From: Clostridium_AD sp050717515
Lineage (GTDB): Bacteria > Bacillota > Clostridia > Clostridiales > Clostridiaceae
Length of the DNA: 64,000 bases
Assembly (NCBI RefSeq): GCF_050717515.1
Contig: NZ_JBOITL010000025.1
Span: 372,001 to 436,000 of the forward strand
Direction: 5' to 3'
This document shows positions 17,292 to 26,158 of this stretch, in pieces. The notes beneath the pieces were generated by a model. The model did no database searches. It was not told the DNA's origin and saw nothing but the letters and a program-made list of their open reading frames with translations. Every line of letters starts with the position of its first letter. The stretch's first letter is position 1. Made by a program: the position numbers and the translations under genes.

Positions 17292-19901
17292 TTACTTATG
17301 AGCTTTTACAAATACTAGTTTATATATTTGAATAAGAATTAGAGGCATAAGTGATAACCCGTATACTATAGCACGCTGATTTAAAGTTAATGCAGCTACC
17401 TCAAAAACTCCCATAAGTGGATTGAAGCTTAAAACAAATTCTAAAAGTAAATAGCCGAGTATGGTGGCAATCCACAAATATTTATTTGAGAAAACGCCTA
17501 TTCTAAATATGGATTCCTGTGACCTAGAGTTAAATCCATGGAGTAGTCTTGAAAAACATAGTGTTGCAAATGCCATTGTGCTTGCAACCAATGTATCACC
17601 GGTTGATAATCCTATATGGAATGCCGTCATTGTACCTAATGCAATAATTAATCCTTCAATTAGTACTTCTCTTGAAAAGGATTTATTTAATATAGGTGTG
17701 TTTATACTTCTAGGTTTTTCATCCATTATATTTTTATTATGAGGTTCAAGTCCTATTGCAATAGCTGGAAGACTATCTGTAACCAGGTTGATAAATAGAA
17801 GATGAACTGGTGCAAAAGGCATTGGAAGCGCTGCAAGTGAAGTATAAAGCACTGAAAGTACAGCTGCGGTATTTCCAGATAATAAAAACTTAATTGAATT
17901 TTTTATGTTTGAATATATACTTCTTCCATTGGAAATTGCCTTTACAATGGTTGAAAAGTTATCATCCATAAGTACTATAGAAGCAGCATCTTTAGCAACC
18001 TCAGTACCTGTTATTCCCATAGCAATACCAATATCTGCTTGCTTTAGCGCAGGAGCATCATTTACACCGTCACCGGTCATTGCAACTACATTTCCTCTTT
18101 CTTGCCATGCTCTTACTATTCTTATCTTATGTTCAGGGGATACTCTTGCATATACAGAAATATTCTCTACCTTAGTTTTAAGCTCTTCATCGCTTAAGGA
18201 GTCAATTTCGTAACCTTCTATAGCAACAGATTCATTAGTTAAAATGCCTATTTGTTTAGCTATGGCAGAAGCGGTTATCTTATGATCTCCAGTTATCATT
18301 ACTGGCTTAATGCCAGACCTTATACAGTCTGCAACTGCTTTAGCAGATTCTATTCTTGGTGGGTCCATCATGGAAATTAGACCTACAAATATCAAGTCGT
18401 TTTCATCGTCAGTACCTATTGTTTTTCCGGTTTCTATTTCTTTATAAGCAAAGGCTAAAACTCTCAGGCCACTTTCTGAAAACTCCCTATTTACTCTTTC
18501 AATCTCTTTTTTATCATTCTCAGTCAGTGTTTTAACTCCACTTGATGTAACAATACTTATAGTTCTTAATAAAAGCACATCAAGTGCACCCTTGGTTATC
18601 ATAAAGGTTTTGTCTTCAAGTATATTTGCTGTACTCATTAGCTTTCTATCAGAATCAAAGGGTACTTCAGAAACTCTTGGATAATCTTTTCTGATATCTA
18701 ACTCGTCTAAATCATATACTTCACCTAGGTTTACAAGTGCAACCTCAGTGGGATCTCCAATCTCTTTGTCTTTAACAGTTACAGCATCATTACATAATAG
18801 TGCCATTAGTACAAGATTCTTTTCCAAAAGCTTATCATGGTCAAGTTCATCATGAGACAGTACTTTTTCATCAACGTATACCTTTTGTACAGTCATTTTA
18901 TTCTGCGTTAGTGTTCCAGTTTTATCTGAACATATTACTGAAATACTTCCTAGACTTTCAACTGCATGAAGCTTTCTTACAACAGCATTTTCACGAGACA
19001 TTTTTTGTGTTCCAATGGCAAGAACTATTGTTACTATTGAACTTAATGCTTCAGGTATTGCAGCAACAGCAAGAGATACAGCAAACATGAAGGAATCAAT
19101 AATTGCGTAGCCTCTGAATATATTAAGGGTAAAAATAAGGGCTGATATTGCAAGTATAACAAAGGCAAGTTTTTTGCCGAAGTTGTCCAAGTTAATTTGT
19201 AATGGAGTCTTCTTTTCCTTCGCAGTATCTAAAAGGTTAGCTATTTTACCTAGCTCTGTTTTCATTCCAATAGATGTAACTAAAATTAAAGCTCTTCCAT
19301 AGGTTACAAAGCTTCCGGAAAACACCATATTTTTTTTATCACCAATTGCTACATTATCTTCATTTATTATATCAGTTATCTTTAAAACACTTTCTGACTC
19401 ACCTGTTAATGAACTTTCATTTATCTGAAGACTGTAGTTTTCAATTATTCGTCCATCAGCACTTACATAGTCTCCTGCATCTAAATATAAAATATCTCCA
19501 ACTAGCAATTCCCTTGAAGGAATTTCTAGCTTCTGACCATTTCTCAAAACTTTGGCATTGGGTGAGGAAAGGGCCTTAAGACTTTTCAAAGATTGCTCGG
19601 CCTTAACATGTTGAACAGTTCCAAGAATAGCATTTATAACAACAACTACAATTATAACAAGTGTACTCTCAAACTTACCAAGGAAGGCTGATATAAGAGC
19701 GGCAGCTAAAAGTATTAGTACTAAAAAATCCTTAAACTGTTCTAGGAATACCTGTAGGTTGCTTTTTCTAGCGCCTTCAGTTAATTCATTAAAGCCCTGC
19801 TCTTCTCTCCGGTTTTTTATTTCAAGATCATTTAGTCCTTTGTCATTAACTCCCAGAGTGCTCATCGCCTCTTCTGATGTTTGTTTATAAAACATGTTCA
19901 T
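17292..19901 (-). CDS. P-type cation-transporting ATPase (P2A type), Mn2+ riboswitch controlled
   Basis: 869 residues with the full P-type core: actuator SLTGES (164-169), phosphorylation loop SDKTGTLTQ (Asp326), hinge TGDGVNDAPALKQADIGIAMG and ten predicted helices. The M4 ion site reads AAIPEAL (about 280-286), the PE(A/G)L form of SERCA/PMCA-like Ca2+ pumps. A yybP-ykoY riboswitch and terminator precede it, and that class senses Mn2+, so Mn2+ efflux is at least as likely as Ca2+ (compare L. lactis YoaB and S. pneumoniae MgtA). ATG 19901 has GAGGGGG 7 bp upstream. Metal specificity is inferred from the riboswitch. Confidence 0.93.
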   Translation of the reverse strand: MNMFYKQTSEEAMSTLGVNDKGLNDLEIKNRREEQGFNELTEGARKSNLQVFLEQFKDFLVLILLAAALISAFLGKFESTLVIIVVVVINAILGTVQHVKAEQSLKSLKALSSPNAKVLRNGQKLEIPSRELLVGDILYLDAGDYVSADGRIIENYSLQINESSLTGESESVLKITDIINEDNVAIGDKKNMVFSGSFVTYGRALILVTSIGMKTELGKIANLLDTAKEKKTPLQINLDNFGKKLAFVILAISALIFTLNIFRGYAIIDSFMFAVSLAVAAIPEALSSIVTIVLAIGTQKMSRENAVVRKLHAVESLGSISVICSDKTGTLTQNKMTVQKVYVDEKVLSHDELDHDKLLEKNLVLMALLCNDAVTVKDKEIGDPTEVALVNLGEVYDLDELDIRKDYPRVSEVPFDSDRKLMSTANILEDKTFMITKGALDVLLLRTISIVTSSGVKTLTENDKKEIERVNREFSESGLRVLAFAYKEIETGKTIGTDDENDLIFVGLISMMDPPRIESAKAVADCIRSGIKPVMITGDHKITASAIAKQIGILTNESVAIEGYEIDSLSDEELKTKVENISVYARVSPEHKIRIVRAWQERGNVVAMTGDGVNDAPALKQADIGIAMGITGTEVAKDAASIVLMDDNFSTIVKAISNGRSIYSNIKNSIKFLLSGNTAAVLSVLYTSLAALPMPFAPVHLLFINLVTDSLPAIAIGLEPHNKNIMDEKPRSINTPILNKSFSREVLIEGLIIALGTMTAFHIGLSTGDTLVASTMAFATLCFSRLLHGFNSRSQESIFRIGVFSNKYLWIATILGYLLLEFVLSFNPLMGVFEVAALTLNQRAIVYGLSLMPLILIQIYKLVFVKAHK

Positions 19902-19981
19902 TATTATTCCCCCTCGTAATGGTTATGGCTTCAACTGCTTTAGTATAGATAAAAATTATTGATTATAAAATAGGATAAAAT

Positions 19982-20020
19982 AAAAAGGCTCTACAGTTGG
20001 CATAAATACCAGCTGTAGAG
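19982..20020 (-). terminator. Riboswitch expression-platform terminator
   Basis: CTCTACAG(C/T)TGG arms at 19989-20000 and 20009-20020, then a T run on the minus strand (19982-19986). It lies between the aptamer and the ATPase gene. Confidence 0.8.
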
Positions 20021-20021
20021 T

Positions 20022-20115
20022 CTTACTAAACTTTAGAAGTTATCAAAGCCGGGATTTAATCCGTGGTGACGACTTTGATTCTGCTTAAAAAAGCAGGAAG
20101 TTACTCCCTCTACAT
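20022..20115 (-). promoter_or_regulatory. yybP-ykoY manganese riboswitch
   Basis: In minus reading the aptamer shows AGAGGGAGTAAC at its 5' side, a variable stem (CCTGCTT/AAGCAG), then CAAAGTCGTCA and later CCCGGCTTTG. These are the invariant internal-loop segments of the yybP-ykoY class. A terminator follows, consistent with a transcriptional switch opened by Mn2+. The downstream P-type ATPase is a known target type. Confidence 0.88.
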
Positions 20116-20154
20116 ATATTATTTTGAAATCCGCACATAATCTCTATGTTTAAT

Positions 20155-20183
20155 ATAATAATGTGTTTTGATATATTTGTCAA
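20155..20183 (-). promoter_or_regulatory. Promoter of the riboswitch/ATPase transcript
   Basis: Minus strand TTGACA (20178-20183), 17 bp, TATTAT (20155-20160), just beyond the gltX stop codon. Confidence 0.75.
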
Positions 20184-20202
20184 TGAATATATCCTTTATT
20201 TA

Positions 20203-21858
20203 TTAAATAAAATCTTGACTTAATCTTTCAATAACACGTTTTTCACCCATAACCTGCATTACTTCATATAAATCCTGAGTTTGTGTTCTGTTAGTTAAAG
20301 CAACTCTAATAACTGTTGCAACATCAGAAATTAAACCTTTATATAATTCAGGATTCTTTTTATAAACTCTCCCGTTTTTTGCATATCCAAGTTTTTCAGA
20401 AAGGTCTTTTACACGTGAAAACCAAGTATCTGCATCATCAGAGTGATTATATATATCTATATAGTCCTTAAGGATTATTTTCACGTCTTCCGTTGGTATT
20501 TGTTCAGGAAAATTAGTGCCAGCGCTAATACTATTTTTATAAAAATCATCAAAGAAATATTCAATATGTTCTTTTACATCTAGCCATTTTACGAAATCTT
20601 TTCTTGGCTTTTCATTTTCTCTTTCAATATTAAATATTTGCTTTGCATAATCCTCATGCTGAGTAAGTATATCAGAAGTTGCAGTATCATTCTCTTTAGC
20701 CCAAGCAAGGTATAAGTCATAAACTGTGCCTGCGCTCATAGCAGCTATAATATCTTTACTCATATCGTTAAGTTTTAAAATATCAAATAGTGCACCACTT
20801 TTGCTCATGTTTTCAAGGATAATATTAAAGTTTGTACAAGGCTCATCTGCGTGCTGTGTTCTCCATTCTTGAAAATTAGAGTTAACCAAGTTTACAAGAT
20901 ACTCAGTTACAGATATAAGAGGATACCCCTCTGCTTTATAAAAATCTACACGAATTTCAGGGTCTTTTCTTTTACTAAGCTTACGTTTTGATGTTCCATC
21001 CATTTTCATTATTGTAGGTATATGAGCATAGTTTGGAGCAGTAAAGCCTAACATTTCAAATAATTGTAAATGTATAGGAAGAGAAGAGAACCATTCTTCC
21101 CCACGTATAACATGGGTTGTTCTCATTAAATGGTCATCTACAGCATGAGCTAAATGGTAGGTTGGAAGACCATTGGTTTTAAGTAAAACAATATCTTGAT
21201 CATTTTCTGGAATACTTATATCACCTTTAATTAAATCATTACAAATTACTCTTTTATTTGGATCGCCAGGAGATTTAAGTCTTATAACAAAAGGTTTGCC
21301 TTTTGCTAAATTGTCAGTAATTTCATCGAAAGTGGCATTTCTGTGAATAGCCCATTTTCCGTGATACCCTGTATTAATTTTAAGTTCTTGTTGGATTTCT
21401 CTTGTGGCATTTAATTCTTCTTCCGTACAAAAGCAAGGGTAAGCTAAGCCTTTTTTTATTAAATCTTTTACGAAGGCATGATATATTTCCATCCTATCGC
21501 TTTGCTTGTAAGGCCCATAAGCACCTTTTTCACTATTAGAATCCACCATTCCTTCATCAAAGAAAATTCCAAAATCGCGTAGAGTGTTAATACTATCGGA
21601 AATGGCACCAACTACCTCTCTTTTCTTATCAGTATCTTCTACTCTAAAGTAGAAAATTCCTTCACTTTGATGAGCTACTCTTTCAGATATAAGAGCAGCA
21701 AATACTCCTCCAAGATGCTGAAAACCAGTAGGGCTAGGGGCATATCTTGTAACCATAGCGCCTTGTTTAAGGTTTCTTTCTGGGTAAAGATTAGTATAGT
21801 ATTCTGGGGTTTTGTCAATGCTAGGAAGTAGTAAATCTGCTAATTTAGTATAATCCAT
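20203..21858 (-). CDS. gltX: Glutamyl-tRNA synthetase
   Basis: 551 residues, class I tRNA synthetase. The HIGH-type motif appears in YAPSPTGFQHLGG (about 39-51) and the KMSKS-type motif as KLSKR (293-297). FRVEDTDKKR and the GEEW segment are standard GluRS signatures. It charges tRNA(Glu) with glutamate in the cytoplasm. The ATG at 21858 is preferred because the upstream ATG at 21867 is directly against the AAAGG site. A T-box leader lies upstream. Whether the enzyme is discriminating cannot be told from sequence alone. Confidence 0.95.
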   Translation of the reverse strand: MDYTKLADLLLPSIDKTPEYYTNLYPERNLKQGAMVTRYAPSPTGFQHLGGVFAALISERVAHQSEGIFYFRVEDTDKKREVVGAISDSINTLRDFGIFFDEGMVDSNSEKGAYGPYKQSDRMEIYHAFVKDLIKKGLAYPCFCTEEELNATREIQQELKINTGYHGKWAIHRNATFDEITDNLAKGKPFVIRLKSPGDPNKRVICNDLIKGDISIPENDQDIVLLKTNGLPTYHLAHAVDDHLMRTTHVIRGEEWFSSLPIHLQLFEMLGFTAPNYAHIPTIMKMDGTSKRKLSKRKDPEIRVDFYKAEGYPLISVTEYLVNLVNSNFQEWRTQHADEPCTNFNIILENMSKSGALFDILKLNDMSKDIIAAMSAGTVYDLYLAWAKENDTATSDILTQHEDYAKQIFNIERENEKPRKDFVKWLDVKEHIEYFFDDFYKNSISAGTNFPEQIPTEDVKIILKDYIDIYNHSDDADTWFSRVKDLSEKLGYAKNGRVYKKNPELYKGLISDVATVIRVALTNRTQTQDLYEVMQVMGEKRVIERLSQDFI

Positions 21859-21942
21859 TTTAATCATCCTTTCTTATATGAAAATTTAATGCCATTTGTG
21901 AAGTCGTTAATATTACAGCATCGCAGGTGAGAATTTAACGAC

Positions 21943-21981
21943 AAAAAAACCTCTCATCCTATACTATATAGGACGAAAGGT
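21943..21981 (-). terminator. T-box terminator hairpin
   Basis: In minus reading ACCTTTCGTCCTATA pairs with TATAGGATGAGAGGT around a short loop, then a T7 run. It overlaps the T-box antiterminator region. Confidence 0.85.
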
Positions 21982-22235
21982 AAACTTCCGCGGTACCACC
22001 TAAATTGATATAAAGGCATCTTGCAATACCTAAATCCACTCATTAACAGTATAAATCATACTGTACTTTTATAACGGAAAGCTACCGTTGGACTTACTCA
22101 AATATTTCAGTCCAATGCTCTAGAGCTTCTTTCTGTAGTTTCAAATACCAAATTTCCACCATCATTGGTTCTCTTTAAATTGAAATATACTTACTTTTCT
22201 CTTTCATTGCATTTATACTTAAATTTTATTGTTTA
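21943..22235 (-). promoter_or_regulatory. T-box leader of gltX
   Basis: The conserved T-box core GGTGGTACCGCGG is at about 21988-22000 (minus), followed by the terminator. Further upstream is a Stem I region with AGAGAACC and a candidate specifier GAA (Glu) in TTGAAACTAC near 22135-22145. Uncharged tRNA(Glu) would stabilise the antiterminator and raise gltX expression. The specifier position is my reading and less certain than the T-box core. Confidence 0.9.
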
Positions 22236-22241
22236 ATTATA

Positions 22242-22269
22242 ATTATACATTCATTATTTATAATGTCAA
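22242..22269 (-). promoter_or_regulatory. Promoter of gltX leader
   Basis: Minus strand TTGACA (22264-22269), 16 bp, TATAAT (22242-22247). The rest of the gap to 22478 is AT-rich with no other feature I can support. Confidence 0.75.
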
Positions 22270-22478
22270 CATGCAAGATTTCATCAATTAGACAAAATCT
22301 AGTGATGAAGCGTTTTTCATAGAATCATTTAAAGTGGCTTCAAGAATTTATGTGTAATTTTGTTAAATACTTGATATTTATATTATTATTCTGTATATTT
22401 AAATAATCAAACAATGGTTTTATATTATGTAATTAGTCTGAAGGTAGATTAAAACAGAATATGCGAAATGGAGGGTTT

Positions 22479-23624
22479 ATGGAGATTTCAATTAATATAA
22501 TAAAGGCAGTAAATAATAATAAGTATGTAAACATGAAAGATTACTATGAGTTAGCATTTAACACTAAACGTATATGGTTATCGGAGCCATGTAATATTTT
22601 TTTTGAAAAAAATAGAGTATATCACATAAAGCTTAAATCAGATGAGGTTATTGAGGGGTCAATTATTCAAATAGGACAAGATGAATTTGGATTTTACATA
22701 GTATTTAAAAGGGCAATAGTACCCTGGCAAAAAGGAAAATTACTAAATAACAGCGTTTTTTTTGAACGCCAAAGGATTCCTAAAGGATATGCAGTACTTA
22801 AAGAAGTTCTTGCACCTGACACTATAGCTGGTGGAAAAGAAGTAATACAATATTTTGAAGGGCAGTGGCCTAATTTTCATGGTTCGACCATTTCTATAAA
22901 GAAAGAAGATAGGAATTGTATTATTCACTTAATGAAAGGGAATTTAGGGGAAACTGCTGTAGAATTACGTCTTTGCAATGCTGATATTGGAAAATGTATT
23001 GGAGATGATTGCAATGATTTGGAATACTTTAATAATATTGGAATTAATTTAGACATTAAAAAGCTAGATGATTTTAATTATACAATTCATATACAAAATA
23101 ATTTTATGGAATTTATTCGCATTGATGAGTTAACTTATAATTCAGTGGAACACAGAAATGAAGTAACGATTACTTGTAGTGAATTAAATATAACTTATTA
23201 TAATAGCTTCTTAAGGGGACTAGAAGAAAAAGGTATCGTTATGACAAAGTTATATTCTGATAAGGATGATCATTACTCTGAAGCAGATACACTTAGAAGA
23301 AAATGGGTTGAAACTTTTACTCGAAATATAGATATCAGTGATGCTAACCTAGACCAATGTCTTTGGCATATATTTAGCTATGGGAAGTTGTCATGTACAG
23401 AAAGAGAAGAGGCAAATGCAGATCTAATTAAAATTAAAAAAGAAACATTATACGTATTCTTCAATGAGGGACCAACCTGTTACCGTTTAAATAATGCTGA
23501 AAAATTTACTACAGATAATATTGATTATTTTAATGATATTTATGTAACCAATGAAGATTTTACTTGGACCTATGTGCTAACACATGAAAGAGTAACTTGT
23601 GGTCCATATTTCTATTCCAAGTAA
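22479..23624 (+). CDS. Protein with C-terminal DUF4275-like domain
   Basis: About 381 residues, soluble. The N-terminal 250 residues form an unrecognised domain. The last 130, starting at about LRRKWVETFTRNI and running through LWHIFSYGKLSC to ETLYVFFNEG, resemble DUF4275 proteins, which are usually small standalone proteins. ATG 22479 has GGAGGG only 3-4 bp upstream; an in-frame ATG at 22461 has no site, so the start is uncertain. A dispersed repeat begins 8 bp after the stop. Function unknown. Confidence 0.72.
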   Translation: MEISINIIKAVNNNKYVNMKDYYELAFNTKRIWLSEPCNIFFEKNRVYHIKLKSDEVIEGSIIQIGQDEFGFYIVFKRAIVPWQKGKLLNNSVFFERQRIPKGYAVLKEVLAPDTIAGGKEVIQYFEGQWPNFHGSTISIKKEDRNCIIHLMKGNLGETAVELRLCNADIGKCIGDDCNDLEYFNNIGINLDIKKLDDFNYTIHIQNNFMEFIRIDELTYNSVEHRNEVTITCSELNITYYNSFLRGLEEKGIVMTKLYSDKDDHYSEADTLRRKWVETFTRNIDISDANLDQCLWHIFSYGKLSCTEREEANADLIKIKKETLYVFFNEGPTCYRLNNAEKFTTDNIDYFNDIYVTNEDFTWTYVLTHERVTCGPYFYSK

Positions 23625-23632
23625 AGGAATAG

Positions 23633-23658
23633 GTGCCACCCACGTGGCAAGTGGCAAG
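23633..23658 (+). repeat. Dispersed GC-rich repeat, copy 2
   Basis: Full 26 bp copy, identical to copy 1, directly after the DUF4275-like gene. Confidence 0.85.
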
Positions 23659-23762
23659 ATTGCATTAAACCCTAAGTATAATTGAACAGTTTTAGAGTTG
23701 TGTAATCTTAGATGGCAAAATAAAAATAGTGAGAATATTTTGTGCTTTTCATTACCTTTGTA

Positions 23763-23791
23763 TTGACAATATATTGATAATGTAATAATAT
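23763..23791 (+). promoter_or_regulatory. Promoter of an attenuator-like RNA
   Basis: Consensus TTGACA (23763-23768), 17 bp, TAATAT (23786-23791). It drives a short RNA that ends at the terminator near 23900. Confidence 0.8.
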
Positions 23792-23797
23792 ATAACA

Positions 23798-23900
23798 TAT
23801 ACAGTGAGTGTACCTAACAAAATGTTAGCGGTACAGGGACTTTCCTACACGTAGATAACTCTACGGAGTCACTTCCAAAGTGATTTCGTGGAGTTTTTTT
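23798..23900 (+). promoter_or_regulatory. Attenuator or small RNA upstream of GNAT/methyltransferase genes
   Basis: A transcript of about 100 nt with three helices. First, GTACC/GGTAC with an inner TAACA/TGTTA. Second, CGTAGA-TAAC-TCTACG (23850-23865). Third, a terminator formed by AACTCTACG (23857-23865) with CGTGGAGTT (23887-23895), then T7. Helices two and three share TCTACG and exclude each other. A 10-codon ORF (MLAVQGLSYT, 23822-23854) ends inside the CGTAGA arm, but its ribosome site is weak. It matches no riboswitch class I can recall. It could be a leader-peptide attenuator, a new riboswitch or a free sRNA. Confidence 0.6.
23857..23900 (+). terminator. Terminator of the 23.8 kb leader RNA
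   Basis: AACTCTACG ... CGTGGAGTT with an inner GTCACTT/AAAGTGAT helix and a TTTTTTT tail. Confidence 0.78.
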
Positions 23901-24019
23901 GTTTTATACGAATAGCTTGAGGAAGTGGCTGGGGATACGTTTATACTCGACCTTTGGGAGATTTCGTTCGATAGTAACTGTCTTACTTTAGAAGCATCTA
24001 TACACTAGAGCTTGTCACT

Positions 24020-24045
24020 TTTGCCACTTGCCACGTGGGTGGCAC
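24020..24045 (-). repeat. Dispersed GC-rich repeat, copy 3
   Basis: Full-length, reverse orientation relative to copy 1, 20 bp before the GNAT coding start. Confidence 0.85.
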
Positions 24046-24064
24046 TAATATAGGGGGTATTAAA

Positions 24065-24568
24065 ATGGATTTTATTATTAGGCCAGTTAAAATTGAGGAT
24101 GCAGTATTTATAAATGAAATACGCCGTCAAGATGGAGTTAGAGAAAACATAATGAGTATAACTAGTGAGAGAGTTACAGGAACTGAGGGCTTCATAAGTG
24201 GACTTACACTCAATAACCATATGCTAGTAGCAGAAGTAGAAGAAGAGGGAGTTAAAAAAGTAGTTGGAGTTGCATCTTTATCAGTAAATAAGTCAAATAG
24301 AGTAAGACACTCCGCCAGCATTGGATTAATGGTTAGGAAAGAATATCATAGAATGGGAATAGGTAGAGCTTTAATGATGGATTTAATTGATATAGGCGAT
24401 AATTGGTTAATGCTTATTAGAATTGAATTGGGAGTTTTCACAGATAATGAAAAGGCAATAAATCTATATAAATCTCTAGGGTTTGCAATAGAAGGTACAA
24501 AAAAATACGCAATAATCAGAAATGGTAAATATGATGATGAGTACTTAATGGCAAGATATAATATATAG
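24065..24568 (+). CDS. GNAT-family N-acetyltransferase
   Basis: 167 residues. The acetyl-CoA loop is RKEYHRMGIGRALMMDL (R/QxxGxG/A type) and the late motif is NEKAINLYKSLGF, both canonical. The layout is close to small-molecule or ribosomal-protein acetyltransferases of the RimI/PhnO group. ATG 24065 has AGGGGG 7 bp upstream; the longer frame from 24035 begins within a dispersed repeat and is not used. A methyltransferase gene follows 51 bp later, and the pair probably forms one transcript behind the 23.8 kb leader. The acceptor is unknown. Confidence 0.87.
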   Translation: MDFIIRPVKIEDAVFINEIRRQDGVRENIMSITSERVTGTEGFISGLTLNNHMLVAEVEEEGVKKVVGVASLSVNKSNRVRHSASIGLMVRKEYHRMGIGRALMMDLIDIGDNWLMLIRIELGVFTDNEKAINLYKSLGFAIEGTKKYAIIRNGKYDDEYLMARYNI

Positions 24569-24619
24569 AATTATAGTCAATTTTAATTTCTTTAAAAAGT
24601 ACAGTAGGGGGGATATACA

Positions 24620-25402
24620 ATGAAAAGTATATTAGAATATTACGAAAGCTATGAGGAGGAAGCAAGACTTATTAAGGATAATGCACATAAAATAGAATTT
24701 ATTACAACTATGCATTACTTAGATAAGGTTGTTAAACCGGGTTCCAAGATTCTAGAAGTTGGTGCAGGAACAGGAAGATACTCATTTTGTCTAGCAGAAA
24801 AAGGACATAGCGTTACTGCATTAGATATAACACCAAAGCATATTGCGATTATGAAAGAGGAGGCAAGTCATAAAGACTTAGACATAGACATTGTACTTGG
24901 AAATGCTAAAGAGCTAAGCGATTTTAAAGATAATAGTTACGATGTAGTTTTATGTCTTGGACCACTTTATCATTTTAGTGAGGAAGAAGAAAAAATACAA
25001 TGTTTAGATGAATGCTTAAGGGTACTGAAAAGTGGTGGAATTTTAGCAGTTGCTTATATAAATAGATTTTCAACCTTTGTTAATATGATAAGTAGAAAAA
25101 AAGAAAATATTAATGATGAGGGCTTGCTGAGTATTGTGAAAACTGGATTAGAATATGGTGATGAAAGGGACTGTTTTTATTTTTCTAAGTATGATGATAT
25201 TGAAAATTTAATGAATGGATTTAATGTAAGAAAAATTGATCATATTGGCACTGATGGTGTGGCTAGTACGATTAGTGATAAATTAAACGAATTTGATGAA
25301 GAGGAATTTCAAAAGTGGATGGATTATCATTTAATGACATGTGGTGATAGCAGTTTAATTGGATATAGTCAACATGGATTATATATATGTGAAAAAATAT
25401 AA
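24620..25402 (+). CDS. Class I SAM-dependent methyltransferase
   Basis: 260 residues with a Rossmann-type methyltransferase fold. Motif I is ILEVGAGTGRYSFCLAEKG, followed by an acidic end of strand 2 (VTALDIT), motif II/III NSYDVVLCLGPLYHF, and a late ECLRVLKSGGILAVAY. AGGGGGG sits before ATG. The C-terminal third is variable and would set the substrate, which cannot be named. Context: same strand as the GNAT gene upstream and a 2H phosphoesterase downstream, possibly one operon. Confidence 0.87.
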   Translation: MKSILEYYESYEEEARLIKDNAHKIEFITTMHYLDKVVKPGSKILEVGAGTGRYSFCLAEKGHSVTALDITPKHIAIMKEEASHKDLDIDIVLGNAKELSDFKDNSYDVVLCLGPLYHFSEEEEKIQCLDECLRVLKSGGILAVAYINRFSTFVNMISRKKENINDEGLLSIVKTGLEYGDERDCFYFSKYDDIENLMNGFNVRKIDHIGTDGVASTISDKLNEFDEEEFQKWMDYHLMTCGDSSLIGYSQHGLYICEKI

Positions 25403-25466
25403 AATATTGAAGTCTGATTTAATAGTTTAAATAGCTTTAAATATAGAAAAAAAGGAAGAGATTAAA

Positions 25467-26012
25467 ATGAATAGTAATATTAAGAGAAGAACTATAATGA
25501 TATTTCCAGAATTTAAAAACATTAATATTATTAATGAAATAAGAGAGAAATATGACCCACTTGCAAAACATGTTAGACCACATATTACTTTGGTGTTTAC
25601 TTTTGAAAGCAGCCTTACATCAATTGAAATTGAAGAACATTTAAAGAAAGCGCTTGATGGAACTAGATGCTTTACATTGACTTTACAGGGAATAATAAAA
25701 ATTGATAACCCTTTAGGTAAGTATCTATTTTTAGAGATAAAGCAAGGTAATGAACAAATAAAAGAAATAAGTAAAAATTTATATACAGGAATTTTACAAT
25801 CCTATAAACCAGATTGGTTAAATGAAGAGACATTTTTACCTCATATGACAATAGGCAGTTTTACTTTAAAAGAAGATTTAGATATAGCATTTAAAGATAC
25901 TGAAGCTATTAAAAATAATTTCACAACAATAGTAGATAAAATTTCTGTTGAAATTATTGATGAAAGTGAAGATTCTATTATTGAGACTGAAGTAAATTTA
26001 AGTAATGAGTAA
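25467..26012 (+). CDS. 2H phosphoesterase (2'-5' RNA ligase superfamily)
   Basis: 181 residues. The two HxT/S motifs that define 2H phosphoesterases are visible as RPHITLVF (about 38-45) and LPHMTIGSF (about 126-134), with the symmetric duplicated fold expected between them. The family acts on 2',3'-cyclic or 2'-5' phosphodiester bonds in RNA or nucleotides; bacterial YjcG-like members are often uncharacterised. AAGGAAGAG precedes the ATG. It is probably the third gene of the GNAT-methyltransferase cluster. Confidence 0.85.
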   Translation: MNSNIKRRTIMIFPEFKNINIINEIREKYDPLAKHVRPHITLVFTFESSLTSIEIEEHLKKALDGTRCFTLTLQGIIKIDNPLGKYLFLEIKQGNEQIKEISKNLYTGILQSYKPDWLNEETFLPHMTIGSFTLKEDLDIAFKDTEAIKNNFTTIVDKISVEIIDESEDSIIETEVNLSNE

Positions 26013-26098
26013 ATTAAAGGGAGAAAGAACACATATAAAATGAATTAATAACTTATTAGACAGTAAAAATAATATAAAAAGAAAGGAAGTGAATTTTA

Positions 26099-26158
26099 GT
26101 GAGGGGTTGGTACTTATTATACACTCTCTCACTAAAGATAATATATGTATACAGGTAA
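26099..26158 (+). CDS. Possible 19-residue leader overlapping the next GNAT gene
   Basis: GTG start with AAAGGAAG 9 bp upstream; the peptide begins MRGWYLLYTLSL and ends YVYR. It overlaps the GNAT start codon (26145) by 14 bp in another frame. A 9 bp stem (TTTAGTGAG 26095-26103 with CTCACTAAA 26128-26136) encloses its first codons. The GNAT ATG has no ribosome site of its own, so coupled translation from this ORF is plausible. Confidence 0.45.
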   Translation: MRGWYLLYTLSLKIIYVYR

